DNA of 64,000 bases from Myxococcales bacterium. GTDB lineage: Bacteria; Myxococcota_A; Polyangia; Haliangiales; Haliangiaceae. The notes beneath the pieces are model-generated. The model was given only the letters and a program-made list of their open reading frames with translations, was not told the origin of the DNA and searched no databases. Location: NCBI GenBank assembly GCA_016706545.1, contig JADJJK010000039.1, forward strand, positions 18,076 to 82,075. The letters are read 5' to 3'. Of this stretch, positions 16,552 to 28,531 are shown piece by piece; within the stretch, counting starts at the first letter, position 1; each line of letters begins with the position of its first letter. Made by a program: the position numbers and the translations under genes.

Positions 16552-17951
16552 TCAAGCCGCGGCGGTCACCGGGAGCTCCACCACGAACCTCGCGCCGTCG
16601 CGGTAGCTCTCGTCGAGATGCAGGCTGCCGCCGTGGCGCTGGATGATGTCGTAGCCGATGGCGAGCCCAAGGCCGGTCCCTTGCCCCGGCGGCTTGGTGG
16701 TGGAGAACGGCTCGAACAGTCGGGGCCGCACGCGCGGATCGATTCCCGGTCCGGTGTCGGAGACGGAGATCTCGAGCTTGTCCTGCTTCGCGCGCCCCCG
16801 CACGGAGACCCTGCCGCTTGCCCCCACGGCCTCCAGCGCGTTCTGCAGCAGGTTGAGCCAGACCTGATTGAGCTGCCCAGGCTGGCAGGTGATGGGGGCA
16901 GGGGCTCGAGGTCGACCTCGACGGAGACGCCCGCCGGGGTGCGTCGCGCCAGCAGCGACACGGTGGCGCGGATTCCCTCCGAGACGTCGGCCAAAGCCAG
17001 CCCTGGAGCATCGCCGCGGATGAAGGTGCGCAGATCGCGATGGACGTGCATCATGTGCTCCACCGCCGCGCTCATGCTGCCGAGCGCGTCGTCGATGTCG
17101 GTGATCCGCCAGTCCAGCTCGCGCTGCTGCCAGGCGGCCGAGAGCGCTTCCGGAACGTCGGAGCCGTGCGCGAGCTGGAGCACCGCCACCATCTCCGCCA
17201 CGTGCTCGCGGACGGGATCGAGGTTGTTCTTGATCACGTTGACCGGGTTGTTCAGCTCATGCGACAGGCCGGCGAGCATGCGCCCCAGCGCCGACATCTT
17301 CTCGTGCGCCACCAGGCGAGCCTGCGCCTCCTCGATGCGTAGCAGCGCCACCTCGAGGTCGGTGTTGCGCTGGGCCAGGGCGAAGCTCGCATCGAACGCG
17401 GCGTGGTATGCGGCCCGGCGCGAGTGGCAGGCCGCCGCCGAGAACGCGCCGGCGACCAGCAGGTAGAGGCCGGTGCCGACGGGGTTGGTGATGGACATCG
17501 ACGTCGGGGCGAGCAGCGAGGCCACGACGACCGACACGATGTGCCAGGACAAGGACGTGGTGGTCCACCGCAGCGGCCAGGACAGCCCGGCGGTGCCCCA
17601 GAAGTAGGAGGAGTAGCCGATGAGGTACGCGCTGTAGTGCTCGACTCGCGGCAGGATGAAGGCGACCATCGGACCGGTCGTCGCGATCGCGAACAGAAAC
17701 CACGACCGCGCGCCCACCACGGTCTTCGCGCGCTGGATCCCGACCAGGCAGGAGAGCCAGATCGCGCCACCGACGATCCGGATCCACACCAGCGTGCCGA
17801 GCAAGGCGGGCTCGAGCAGGAAGTCATGTACGTAGTAGAGCGGAAACAGCACGCAGCCGAGCGCCGCGGTCAGCAGGAATTCTCGCCGCTCGCGGACAAA
17901 GCAGGTGGTCTCCCAGCTCGCGGCGCGACCTGGCTCGGTCGCGCCGGTCAT
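16552..17951 (-). CDS. Membrane sensor histidine kinase (frameshifted)
   Basis: Start is the ATG at 17951, overlapping the regulator's TGA by four bases. Residues about 25-175 form six or so membrane helices with no obvious extracellular domain; then a short coiled coil, the H-box GLSHELNNPVN (phospho-acceptor His231), an N-box (LNLLQNALEAVG), and ATP-binding boxes DTGPGID and GQGTGLGLAIG. The frame breaks at a run of five G (16894-16898): adding one base joins EPLPP to ITCQPGQLNQ and restores the whole catalytic domain to the stop at 16552-16554. Either a sequence error or a recent loss. Partner of the upstream regulator. Confidence 0.85.
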
Positions 17952-18343
17952 CGAGCGGTCCGGCTCGCCGTCGGCACTGCCGCGGTCACCGCGGTTCGAA
18001 TCGTCTCGCGGTCCCAGGGCTTGGGCAGGACTCCAACGCACAGCCCCTCGGCGATCAGCGCCGAGACCTCGCTGAGATCGCCAAATCCCGTCAACAGGTA
18101 GCGGGTGGTCTCTGGCCGCGCCTGCCGCAGCGCCGCCAGGACCGCGGCGCCGTCCATGCCAGGCATCCGGAGATCTACGAAGGCCACGTCTGGCTGCGTG
18201 TCGACGATGGCGGCCAGCGCGGCGGCGCCGGAGGCCGCCGCGATGATCCGGAACTCCTTGCGAAACACCCGCTCGAAGACCTTCAAGTTGGCGACTTCAT
18301 CGTCGACGACGAGCACGGTCGCCTTGAAGAGGATGTCCTCCAT
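17948..18343 (-). CDS. Single-domain response regulator
   Basis: About 131 residues from the ATG at 18343; an in-frame GTG at 18367 is an alternative. Receiver domain only: acidic pair in VLVVDDE, phospho-acceptor Asp in VAFVDLRMPG, Thr in YLLTGFGD and Lys in VLPKPWD are all present. There is no DNA-binding or enzyme output domain, so it must act by protein contact or as a phospho-relay step. Overlaps the histidine kinase gene. Confidence 0.85.
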   Translation of the reverse strand: MEDILFKATVLVVDDEVANLKVFERVFRKEFRIIAAASGAAALAAIVDTQPDVAFVDLRMPGMDGAAVLAALRQARPETTRYLLTGFGDLSEVSALIAEGLCVGVLPKPWDRETIRTAVTAAVPTASRTAR

Positions 18344-18400
18344 GGTACGGACATCGACCGGGTTCGCCACTCGTACATCTTTGGCAGGTAGGATGACCGG

Positions 18401-20521
18401 GTGCTGACACGGCCAAAGCGGTGGACGACGCGGTGGATGACGCGGTGGACGACGCGGTGGACGACGCGGTGGACGACGCGCCAGGCGTCCCGGCTGCGGT
18501 CGCGGGCCTGGCTTGACACCGGCCTTGGCACCGACCTTGGCGCCGGCCTTGGCGCCGACCTTGGCACTAGGCCGCGGCTCGTGCTGGCGGCGGCGTTTCT
18601 GGCGATCGGGCTCATGTACTGCGGCAACCGCGACATGGGCGGAGATCCGCATACTCCGCGCGGCGATGGCGTGTATCGCCCGGTGCTGGCGCGCGGCGAC
18701 GGTCACCTGAGCTTCCTGATGGCGAGATCGCTGCTGTTCGACGGAGATCTACGCTTCGAGAACGATCTGGCGCGCTTTGGCGATCCGTTCCGCAACGCCG
18801 CACCCGGGCGGCGGGCCACGATCCCTCATCCGATCGGCCCACCGCTCTTGTGGGTCCCGCTGCTCGCGGTGGCGCAGGCCGGCGCGGTGGTGGCCAACGT
18901 CTTTGGCGCGGACATCGCGCTGCATGGCTACACCCAGTGGCATCAGCGCATCGCCTTCTCCTCGAGCGCGCTGGCGGCCATCCTCGCGATCTGCCTCGGC
19001 GTGGCGGTGGCGCGGCGGACGCTGGGCGGCGGCTACGCGCCAGCGTACGCCGGCGCGGCGATCTTGCTTGGCACCTCGCTCACCTACTACGCGACGTTCA
19101 TGCCCAGCTACGCGCACGCGCTCGACGCCGCTGGCGCCGGCGGGTTCCTCGCCGCGTGGGCGCTCACCTTGGGCAGGTGGGATCGCCGTCGCGTGCTGCT
19201 CCTGGGGTCGCTCTTGGGAGTCGCTGCGCTGGTGCGCACCCAGGAGCTGGCGCTCGGCGTGGTGGTGGCCGTGGAGGCCGCGGTGACCTTGGCGCGGCCC
19301 GGCGTGGCCGGCGACGGGGCCAGCGGCGCGGCCAGCGGTGGACCTTGGCGCTGGCGCGCCCGCGTGCTCGGCGCCAGCGCGGCGATCGCGGCGCTGGCGA
19401 TGGTGGTGCTGCTGCCGCAGGCGCTGGCGTGGAACGAGGTCTTTGGCCAGTGGACGTCGTTGCCGCAGGGCCCCAGCTACACCCGGCCGCTCTATCCTCG
19501 CGTCGCCGAGCTGCTGTTTGCGGCGCGCAACGGCTGGTTCGCGGTGCATCCGCTCGCCTACGCAGGGGCGCTGGGGCTGGTGGTGCTGCTGGTGCGCGGG
19601 CCCACGCCCGCCCGCCTGGTGGCAGGCGGCCTGCTGGCTGCGCTGGGGGTCCAGGTCTACCTCAACTCGATCATCCTCGACTGGTGGGCGCAGGCCAGCT
19701 TCGGGCAACGTCGGCTGTGCTCGATGACGCTGCCCCTGGTGGTGGGGCTCGCCGCGTGGCTACACCTGGGCGCCGCGCTGCTGCGACGGCTCGCCTGGCC
19801 GCGGCTCGTCGGGCACGTCGCGGTGGTCGTGGGCTGCGGCTGGTTCGTGGCCTGGAACCTGGCGCGGGTGTGGCCGCTGCGCGCTGGTCGCGCGGCGCAG
19901 TTTGGCGTCGGGCCGGCCTGCTGCCGGGTGGTCGGCCCGCCGCTGGCGTGGCTCGCGCAGCCGGTCTACGACGCGCTCGGCAATCCCTTCGCGTTGCCGG
20001 CCAGCGCGTGGTTCTCCTGGCGCTTTGGTGTGCAGCTCCAGCGCTGGGATCTGGTGCAAGGGGACTACCCCTGGTTGCCGCCCATGGACTACACGCGGGA
20101 CAGCCTGCGCGGACAGTCAGTGGCCTGGCCGCTTGGACGCCCGCGCACCGATCGCCACGCGCTGCGCGGGCTGGGCGCCGGGGATGCCAAGAACGGCCTG
20201 CGCTGGACCACCGCGCCGGTGGCCGAGATGATCGTGCCCAATCTCCTCCCCGAGCCGATGGAGCTGACTCTGCGCCTCTTGCCGAACCTTGGCCCCAGCG
20301 GTCGCGGCAAGGCTGTGGCGGTGCGCTGGAACGGGCGCCTGGTGGTGGAGCAGGTGCTCACCGAGGAGCGCGAGGTGAGCTGGCGCATCGCCGGCGACGT
20401 GGGCGACAACCGCTTGTCCGTGCAAGCCGCCCTCGACGACGCCACGAGCGACGTCACCGCGCGCGGCGCTCCCAGAAGGGCAGGCGTGGCGCTTGGCGAG
20501 CTGCGCTTCACCGCGCGGTGA
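18401..20521 (+). CDS. Multi-pass membrane protein, possible GT-C glycosyltransferase
   Basis: 706 residues from a GTG at 18401 (AGGTAGGA seven bases upstream). After an odd repeat-encoded N-terminus, about ten to twelve hydrophobic helices follow, with a first-loop region (GHLSFLMARSLLFDGDLRFEND cannot be matched in full, but acidic residues are present) and a C-terminal soluble domain. The layout recalls GT-C enzymes that transfer sugars from lipid carriers, but no diagnostic motif is clear. The true start may lie after the repeats, at the first membrane helix near 18570. Divergent from the response regulator. Confidence 0.5.
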   Translation: MLTRPKRWTTRWMTRWTTRWTTRWTTRQASRLRSRAWLDTGLGTDLGAGLGADLGTRPRLVLAAAFLAIGLMYCGNRDMGGDPHTPRGDGVYRPVLARGDGHLSFLMARSLLFDGDLRFENDLARFGDPFRNAAPGRRATIPHPIGPPLLWVPLLAVAQAGAVVANVFGADIALHGYTQWHQRIAFSSSALAAILAICLGVAVARRTLGGGYAPAYAGAAILLGTSLTYYATFMPSYAHALDAAGAGGFLAAWALTLGRWDRRRVLLLGSLLGVAALVRTQELALGVVVAVEAAVTLARPGVAGDGASGAASGGPWRWRARVLGASAAIAALAMVVLLPQALAWNEVFGQWTSLPQGPSYTRPLYPRVAELLFAARNGWFAVHPLAYAGALGLVVLLVRGPTPARLVAGGLLAALGVQVYLNSIILDWWAQASFGQRRLCSMTLPLVVGLAAWLHLGAALLRRLAWPRLVGHVAVVVGCGWFVAWNLARVWPLRAGRAAQFGVGPACCRVVGPPLAWLAQPVYDALGNPFALPASAWFSWRFGVQLQRWDLVQGDYPWLPPMDYTRDSLRGQSVAWPLGRPRTDRHALRGLGAGDAKNGLRWTTAPVAEMIVPNLLPEPMELTLRLLPNLGPSGRGKAVAVRWNGRLVVEQVLTEEREVSWRIAGDVGDNRLSVQAALDDATSDVTARGAPRRAGVALGELRFTAR
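18421..18480. repeat. Five 12-bp tandem units in the 5' end of the membrane-protein gene
   Basis: Exact or near-exact copies of gtggacgacgcg. In the gene's frame they encode a Trp-Thr-Thr-Arg repeat. A second 12-bp-like repeat (ggccttggcgcc and variants) follows at about 18518-18566 and encodes a Gly-Leu-Gly-Ala pattern. Confidence 0.9.
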
Positions 20522-20540
20522 GCGTCGCCGTGCTCGCCTT

Positions 20541-20590
20541 GCGTCGCCTCGCGTCGCCTTGCGTCGCCTCGCGTCGCCTTGCGTTACCTT
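20541..20590. repeat. Five 10-bp tandem units beyond the prfA stop
   Basis: Copies of gcgtcgcctt alternating with gcgtcgcctc, with a degenerate fifth unit, end three bases beyond the prfA stop on the minus strand. Confidence 0.9.
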
Positions 20591-20593
20591 GTT

Positions 20594-21685
<1,092 letters not shown>

Positions 21686-21708
21686 GGCGCACTACGCAGG
21701 TTCAAGCC

Positions 21709-21731
21709 GCCCGCGAGAGGAGCTCGCGGGC
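21709..21731 (-). promoter_or_regulatory. Hairpin between rpmE and prfA
   Basis: A perfect 9-bp stem gcccgcgag/ctcgcgggc with a 5-base loop, 24 bases upstream of the prfA start. No T run follows, so it may slow or process the rpmE-prfA transcript rather than end it. Confidence 0.5.
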
Positions 21732-21828
21732 CAGGGTCGACGTTGACAAAGAGGACGTGCGAATCCGCACGAACAAGAGGGTCGCCGGCCCTGATGGGAG
21801 CTCCACCTGACCGGCGAGCAACCGCGCG

Positions 21829-22032
21829 CTAGCTGCGGTTGTACTTCTTGTTGAAGCGCTCGATGCGGCCGGCGGTGTCCATGAGCTTCTGCTTGCCCGT
21901 GAAGAACGGATGACAAGCAGAGCAGATGTCGACAGAGAAATCGCCGCGCGTCGAGAACGTGTCGTGGATGGTTCCACAAGCGCAGGAGATCTTGGCCGGG
22001 CGATAGTGCGGGTGGTTGGCGGAGTCTTTCAT
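21829..22032 (-). CDS. rpmE: Ribosomal protein L31 (zinc-binding form)
   Basis: 67 residues. Large-subunit protein. Cysteines in SCACGT and DICSACHPFFTG form the zinc-binding (C+) set, so this is the zinc form, not the zinc-free paralogue. AGGA lies seven bases before the ATG. Confidence 0.97.
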   Translation of the reverse strand: MKDSANHPHYRPAKISCACGTIHDTFSTRGDFSVDICSACHPFFTGKQKLMDTAGRIERFNKKYNRS

Positions 22033-22095
22033 GGCGTTCCTCGTTGCCGGCGCGAGGCCGGGTCTCGAAAAAGGGTGGCTACAAACGAGCGCGTA

Positions 22096-22124
22096 TCTAT
22101 AGTTAGGCTGGGGCAGAAAAGCAA
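22096..22124 (-). promoter_or_regulatory. Sigma-70-type promoter of rpmE
   Basis: On the minus strand TTGCTT (22119-22124) and TATAGA (22096-22101) are separated by exactly 17 bases, about 64 bases before the rpmE start. This is the clearest vegetative promoter in the window. Confidence 0.75.
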
Positions 22125-22300
22125 GGCTGCGCGCGGCAGCAACGGGTTCTCCAGCAGTTAGAGCAGCTTGAAGCGGGGAGGTGAGCCGGGATCGGTGGCC
22201 AAGGTTGTCGGCGAGAGGTCACCGGCGGCCTTGCCCCGCCAGGTGGCGTCATGCGCCGCGGCGCACCTGCGGCGCCTGCTCCCTACCTGCGCCTTGCCTG

Positions 22301-23158
22301 CTACCCGTGGCCGCCGAGCCGGAGCGGCGAGTGGGTCGGATAGAGCGGCAGGATCTCTCGTCCCACCCGCAGATCGTGGACCGTGCGATAGCGCGTCCCC
22401 AGATCCAGCTGGACGTACACCTTGTTTGCATCGAAGACGCCAAAGCTCGTGGACACCACCATCTGCTCATCCCCGATGCGCTCGAACCCCTCCGGGATGA
22501 CGTCGTGCCCGTAGATGCTGACCGTGCCGCCGAGCGCGCGCAGGAAGCGCCGAGCCTCGGCCGGCGCGGCCGAGCGGGCCCACAAGATCTTGCCCACCAC
22601 CGGCGTGTCGAGGACCTCGAGCGGGCTCCCATAGCTCTGACCCGAGAGATCGGCCTGCTCGATGTCTCGCACGGAGTCGATGCGCGCGGCCGGCGCGCCA
22701 TGCGTGAACACCGCGCCGCACGGCGCGATGGCGGCGAGCGCGAAGGTGTCGAGGATCTGGCGCATGCGCCGGGACTCGGCGGCGCCGAGCAGCCGCTCGA
22801 GCAGCACGACTTCATCGGCCGCGAACTTGGCGGTGTGCGGACCGCCCATGTGGCCGTGCTCGTGGTTGCCGACCAGCGCGTGGACGCGCCCGGGGTACGC
22901 GGCGGCCAGCGCCTCGTACGCGGTGATCACGGCTCCCGAGGCGTCGCGGTAGTACTCGCCCAGAAACTCGGGCCACTCTTCTTCTTCCAGGTGCGGCCCG
23001 TGGATCAGGTCCCCGGTGAACAGCAGGTGAGCGTCCTTGTGTTCATCGTGCGCCTGGACGAACAGCTCGGCGATGCGCTCGAAGTCGCGCAGGCAACCCT
23101 GCAGATCCGTGCAGACCAGGAGCCTGCCGCGGTCAGGGAGCCTCAACACCTTCGCCAT
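22301..23158 (-). CDS. Calcineurin-like metallophosphoesterase
   Basis: 285 residues. Two-metal phosphatase fold: GDLIHGP, GNHEHGH and the late GHD motif are intact. The first metal motif is normally DxHG, but here it reads TDLQGC, with Gln in place of His. Related to the Ser/Thr phosphatase/ApaH-like group. The changed first motif could alter the metal or the activity. Substrate unknown. Confidence 0.8.
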   Translation of the reverse strand: MAKVLRLPDRGRLLVCTDLQGCLRDFERIAELFVQAHDEHKDAHLLFTGDLIHGPHLEEEEWPEFLGEYYRDASGAVITAYEALAAAYPGRVHALVGNHEHGHMGGPHTAKFAADEVVLLERLLGAAESRRMRQILDTFALAAIAPCGAVFTHGAPAARIDSVRDIEQADLSGQSYGSPLEVLDTPVVGKILWARSAAPAEARRFLRALGGTVSIYGHDVIPEGFERIGDEQMVVSTSFGVFDANKVYVQLDLGTRYRTVHDLRVGREILPLYPTHSPLRLGGHG

Positions 23159-23239
23159 CGCAAGATCACGCTACCAGCCCGGCGGCGGCTTGAGAACCAC
23201 GCCAGGCGCAAAGGCGCGCTGCCAAGGCGCCGGCGCGGA

Positions 23240-23285
23240 GGTCACCGCGGCGGCCAGGGCAAGGTCACCGCGGCGGCCAGGGCAA
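23240..23285. repeat. 23-bp direct repeat beyond the acyltransferase stop
   Basis: Two exact tandem copies of a 23-base unit beginning ggtcaccgcggcggcc, ending two bases beyond the stop of the minus-strand acyltransferase gene. Confidence 0.9.
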
Positions 23286-23287
23286 GG

Positions 23288-24987
23288 TCAGGTCAACCCC
23301 AGCAGCTCCTGCGCCTCTGGGTCCGGGGGGCGCACGATGAGCCGGTCCATGGTGGCCATCTTGGCGTGAATGACGTCGCACACCGGGGTGAACGCCGCCT
23401 TCTGGAAGGCGCGCAGCGACGCCTGGTTGTCCGCGGCGATGAGCGCCCAGGAGCGGTAGGCGTCGGTGGCCCGCAGCTCCTTGGTCAAGAACTCCAGCAT
23501 CGCGGGCGCCACGCTGCGGCCTCTCGCCGACACCGCGACGTACACGCTGTGGATGTACGCATCGTACTTGGAGAGCTGCAGCACGCGGCCAAGCTCCGGC
23601 GCCTCCACCGGGCCGCGCGCGCAGAACGCGATGCCTGCAGGGTGTCCAGCCAGCGAGGCGAGCACGGCGCGGTCGCCGCGGGCGAAGCGCCGGCGCACCA
23701 CGGTCTCGTCCAGCGCGAGCTGCTGGAGCATCTCCGCGCGCTGCGCGGGCTCCCGCGAGTCGAAGTCGTCCAGGTCGAACATCGCGATGGTGACATCGGC
23801 GGGCAGCTCGATGCCGCGGGTCCAGAGCTGGCCGCGGTACAGGCAGAAGCGATCGTAGTGCGCGACGTTGGAGGCCGCGCTGCGGATCCGGCTCCACGCG
23901 GCGCGCGCGCCTGCGCCGCCGCCACCGCCGGGGTCTCTCGGGCGCGACGAGCGCGCTTGGCCACCGACTGGTACGTCCGGCCAAGCTGCGCGGTGCTGGT
24001 CTTGCTCCACACCTTGAGCGCGATGGAGGGCTTGTGCGAGGTGGGGAAGGTGGGCAAGCGGTACTCGGTGGCGCCGTCCACCACGTCGAGCGAGACCTGG
24101 CCGCGGCGGCGGGCGGCCATGGCCTCGGCGTGCAGCAGGCGCGCGGCCGCCGAGCTCGCGCGCGCGATGGGGTCCACCGCCATCGCCAGCACCACCGCGC
24201 GGTCGCCGTCGTCGACGATCAGCGCCACCGCGATGGCCTCGCCGGCGGCGTCATCCAGCCGGGCGACCCGGACGCGGCCCTCGGTGTGCAACCTGGCCAC
24301 CAGCTCTTCGAGCAGCGCCTCGGCGTCGTGGTCGGCCAGCGGCGACATCTCGTCGCGGTCCGCCCACTCCAGGCGGGACAGCCGGCGCAACGCCGAGAGC
24401 CCCTTGCGGAGCTGGGCCAGATCGTCGTGGTACGCGGTGACCACGCCGCCGCCAGCGTCGGTGGTCTCCACGTCCATGGCCAGCGCCATCTGGTGCGCGC
24501 CGCCCGCCGAGTTGGAGCTCTCGACGTGGAAGCCGGCGGGCGCCAGGCGCGAGACCATGTTGGCGCGGACGCGCGACGGATCGTCGAGCGGCTCCAGGTC
24601 GAGGAGATCCCACTCTTCGCTCTGCTCGATGAGCACGCGGGCCAAGGTCGCGCCGGCGCGATCTTCCCACCCCGGCGCCGCCAGCAGATCCAGCGCAGGG
24701 GGACGCGGCCCCGCGTCACCCATCAGCCGCAGCTCGGTGAGCTCCAGCAGCGCGACCTTGGAGGTGCGGCGGTAGAGCGGGGCGAGCAGCACGAGCTGGC
24801 CATCTGCGTGGCCGCAGATGACGTGGAGCTCGGCGCCGAGCGTGCGCTGGTAGGCGTGCCACCACGGCACGAGCCAGGCCGGGCCTCGGAACAGCTCGCT
24901 GGTTCCGGACTTGGCGAGCGACTGCCACTGGGCTTCGATGGTGGAGAGTTGCGCGGCATCGCGGACGACGGTGACCTCTATCGACAT
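23288..24987 (-). CDS. Two-domain acyltransferase, CelD/BcsL-like plus GNAT (frameshifted)
   Basis: From ATG 24987 the first ~345 residues form a CelD/BcsL-type acetyltransferase (FRGPAWLVPWWHAYQ, then LLAPLYRR), a group linked to exopolysaccharide modification. The frame breaks at about 23905-23935, in a GC-rich stretch with a run of four G. The other frame continues without a gap as a GNAT domain (AWSRIRSAASNVAHYDRFCL through YIHSVYVAVSARGRSVA) to the stop at 23288. No good start codon precedes the second part alone, so I read this as one broken gene. Confidence 0.65.
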
Positions 24988-25027
24988 TCGGTCTGCAAGC
25001 TAGCACGACGCGCCACGCGATGCGGCG

Positions 25028-26401
25028 TCACGCGGGCGCGGCCGTCAAGATCTGCGCGAAGAAGCCATCGGTGCCGTGTCGATGCGGCGTCACGGTGAAC
25101 ACGTCGCCGCCGAGCTGCTCGGCGCGCGCGCCGAGCACCTGCGAGAGCGGCACGGTCGACAGCCGCGGCTGCGACGCCACCGCGGCGGCGACCACGTCCT
25201 GGTTCTCGCTCCGTAGCAGCGTGCAGGTCGCGTACACGATGCGCCCGCCGGGGGCGCACAGCGTCGCGGCCCGCTCCAGGAGCTGGCGCTGCGTGCCGGC
25301 GAGGCTCTTGACGTCCTTCTCGGTGAGCCGCCAGCGCGTCTCGGGGTTGCGCCGGAGCGCGCCGATGCCGGAGCACGGCGCGTCCACCAGCACGACGTCC
25401 GCCTTGCCAAGGGACGCGGCGAGCTGCGGCGGCCACTCTCCGTCATCGATGGTGACGGCTTGCGCGACCGACACCTTGGCGCGCCTGGCGCGGCGGCGCA
25501 GCTCTTCGAGCTTCTTGCCATCGACGTCCGAGGCGATGATGCGCCCTCGGTTGCCGAGCCGCGCCGCGATGGCCAGGGTCTTGCCGCCAGCGCCCGCGCA
25601 CAGGTCGATCACCAGCGGCCGCGCCTGCGGTGGGCAGGCGAGCTCGGCCAGGAGCTGGCTGCCTTCGTCCTGCGCCTCGAACGCGCCGTGGGAGAACGCG
25701 CTGGTGGCAAACAAGTTGGTCCGCGACTCGACGATGAGCGCGGTGTCGCACCAGCGGCCGGGCGTGGTGGTGAGGTGCTCGCGCGCCAGCTCCGCTGCGA
25801 GCGCCTGCCGATCTCCGATCAGCGTGTTGGCGCGCACGGTCATCGGCGCGCGCTGGTTGAGCGCCAGCGCCAGCTCGTGCGCCTCTTGTCCCCAATCGTC
25901 GAGCAGCCGCCGCGCCAGCCAGTCGGGCAGCGACGCGGTCAACGCGAGGCGCGTCACCGGATCTCGCTCCTTGGCGATCACCTCGGGGGCGGTCTTGCAG
26001 CGAGCCCAGTCGAGGCTGCTGCTGCCGCGCGCGGCCTCCGCTGGATCGAGCGTGCCGTCCAGGACGAGCAACGCCAGCAAGCGATCCAGATCTCTTGGCG
26101 ACGCGGTGCGGCGCGAGCCGAGCGCGATCGCGAAGTCGATGGTTCGAAGATGACGCACTAAGCCATACAGCGTTTCGCTGATGAACCGGCGCTCATGGGA
26201 GCCGATCCACCTTTCTCTGCGAAATACCGACGACAGCCGATCTGTGACGAACCCCCAGTCCATGCGAGTTCGTTGCCACAATTCGAGAATCGTGGTGGCG
26301 ACTCTGCCGCCATCGATTAGCTGTCGGGCCAGTTGTCGTGCGATGGTTTGCTCGGCTCTGGCCGAGGTCTGCGCTTTGTCGCCGTCGATCATTGAATCCA
26401 C
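25028..26401 (-). CDS. rsmB: RsmB-like rRNA cytosine-5 methyltransferase
   Basis: 457 residues. Adds methyl to a cytosine of rRNA using S-adenosylmethionine. An N-terminal NusB-like helical domain is followed by the NOP2/Sun catalytic domain: DLCAGAGGKTLA binds SAM, VDAPCSGIGALRRNPE holds one catalytic Cys, and YATCTLLRSEN the nucleophile Cys. Which rRNA position is modified cannot be told. Divergent from gdhA with a gap of only 50 bases. Confidence 0.85.
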   Translation of the reverse strand: MDSMIDGDKAQTSARAEQTIARQLARQLIDGGRVATTILELWQRTRMDWGFVTDRLSSVFRRERWIGSHERRFISETLYGLVRHLRTIDFAIALGSRRTASPRDLDRLLALLVLDGTLDPAEAARGSSSLDWARCKTAPEVIAKERDPVTRLALTASLPDWLARRLLDDWGQEAHELALALNQRAPMTVRANTLIGDRQALAAELAREHLTTTPGRWCDTALIVESRTNLFATSAFSHGAFEAQDEGSQLLAELACPPQARPLVIDLCAGAGGKTLAIAARLGNRGRIIASDVDGKKLEELRRRARRAKVSVAQAVTIDDGEWPPQLAASLGKADVVLVDAPCSGIGALRRNPETRWRLTEKDVKSLAGTQRQLLERAATLCAPGGRIVYATCTLLRSENQDVVAAAVASQPRLSTVPLSQVLGARAEQLGGDVFTVTPHRHGTDGFFAQILTAAPA

Positions 26402-26451
26402 TCGGAATCACCGGTAAATGCTCGCCAGGCCGCTCAAAAAGGAACCCCAGC

Positions 26452-27771
<1,320 letters not shown>

Positions 27772-27885
27772 TCGTCGCGGCGCGCGGCTAGCGCAGGCCA
27801 GCGCAGCGAGCGCCTCGTCTCGGCGCAAGATGCCGCTGGAGGTCGCCGGCTCCCGGGAGGCGGTGACGTGCTAGGCTAGCAGGGC

Positions 27886-28164
27886 ATGCCTGGCAATCCG
27901 TCGTTGCTCGTGCGCGTGACCTGGGCTCTGGTCTGGCTGTGCCTGCGCATGCTGTTCATGGTGGTGCGGCCGATCTTGCGGCTGCCCCGCCGGCTGCGCT
28001 GGCTGCAGGTCGTGCTGGTGGTCGCCTTCGTCCTGGCGTTCTTCTACCAGCCGGCCATCGCCTACTACTGGTTCTGGGGCGCGGCCATCCTCGAGGTCTC
28101 GCTGCTGCTGCTGCCAGCGCTCTGGCAGGAGCGCGATCGCCTCCGGTCCTGGCTGCGGCGCTAG
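27886..28164 (+). CDS. Small membrane protein
   Basis: 92 residues with two or three hydrophobic helices (VTWALVWLCLRMLF, WLQVVLVVAFVLAFF, FWGAAILEVSLLLL) separated by Arg-rich turns. No family recognised. Possibly an orphan of a small-membrane-protein family; the hydrophobic pattern makes it likely to be real. Confidence 0.55.
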   Translation: MPGNPSLLVRVTWALVWLCLRMLFMVVRPILRLPRRLRWLQVVLVVAFVLAFFYQPAIAYYWFWGAAILEVSLLLLPALWQERDRLRSWLRR

Positions 28165-28174
28165 CGGCGCAGCG

Positions 28175-28495
28175 TTACCCGCCGACCACGACGTTGGTGG
28201 CGCCTTCGATGAGGTTGCCACTACCGCCGCAGTGCTTGGTGCCATCGCCCTGGCGATGGGCCTTCTGACCGTTGATGATGACGGTGCCGCTGCCGGCCTG
28301 TGCCTTCCACATGTTCGGTCCGCAACAGGCGGCGTGGACTCCCGGATCGCCCACCCGCAACGCAGGCCGACCGTTCACGTTGGTGTTGGGGGAGCCGGCG
28401 ATGGCCGGTCCGGTGCAGGGGTGCGGGCACGCGGGGCAGCCGTGCGCGTCCGCCGGGACGAACGCCTTGTCTCCGAGTCTTCCTTGGGGCGGCAT
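28175..28495 (-). CDS. PAAR-domain spike-tip protein
   Basis: 106 residues covering one PAAR-like domain: LGDKAFVPADAHGCPACPHPC, then GSPNTNVNGRPALRVGD, CCGPNMW, and the closing strands IINGQKAHRQGDGTKHCGGSG. The Cys/His set should hold a zinc at the tip of a type VI secretion or related contractile-injection spike. No toxin extension is present. It lies beside two hydrophobic proteins and a VgrG-tail-like protein, but the secretion machinery is not in the window. Confidence 0.85.
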   Translation of the reverse strand: MPPQGRLGDKAFVPADAHGCPACPHPCTGPAIAGSPNTNVNGRPALRVGDPGVHAACCGPNMWKAQAGSGTVIINGQKAHRQGDGTKHCGGSGNLIEGATNVVVGG

Positions 28496-28531
28496 GAGCA
28501 GATCTCCTGGGCGGTCGCGCGAGCTGGCAGA

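Noticed and set aside
18421..18480. CRISPR-like array
   Set aside because: Units are 12 bp with no spacers; the same holds for the other arrays.
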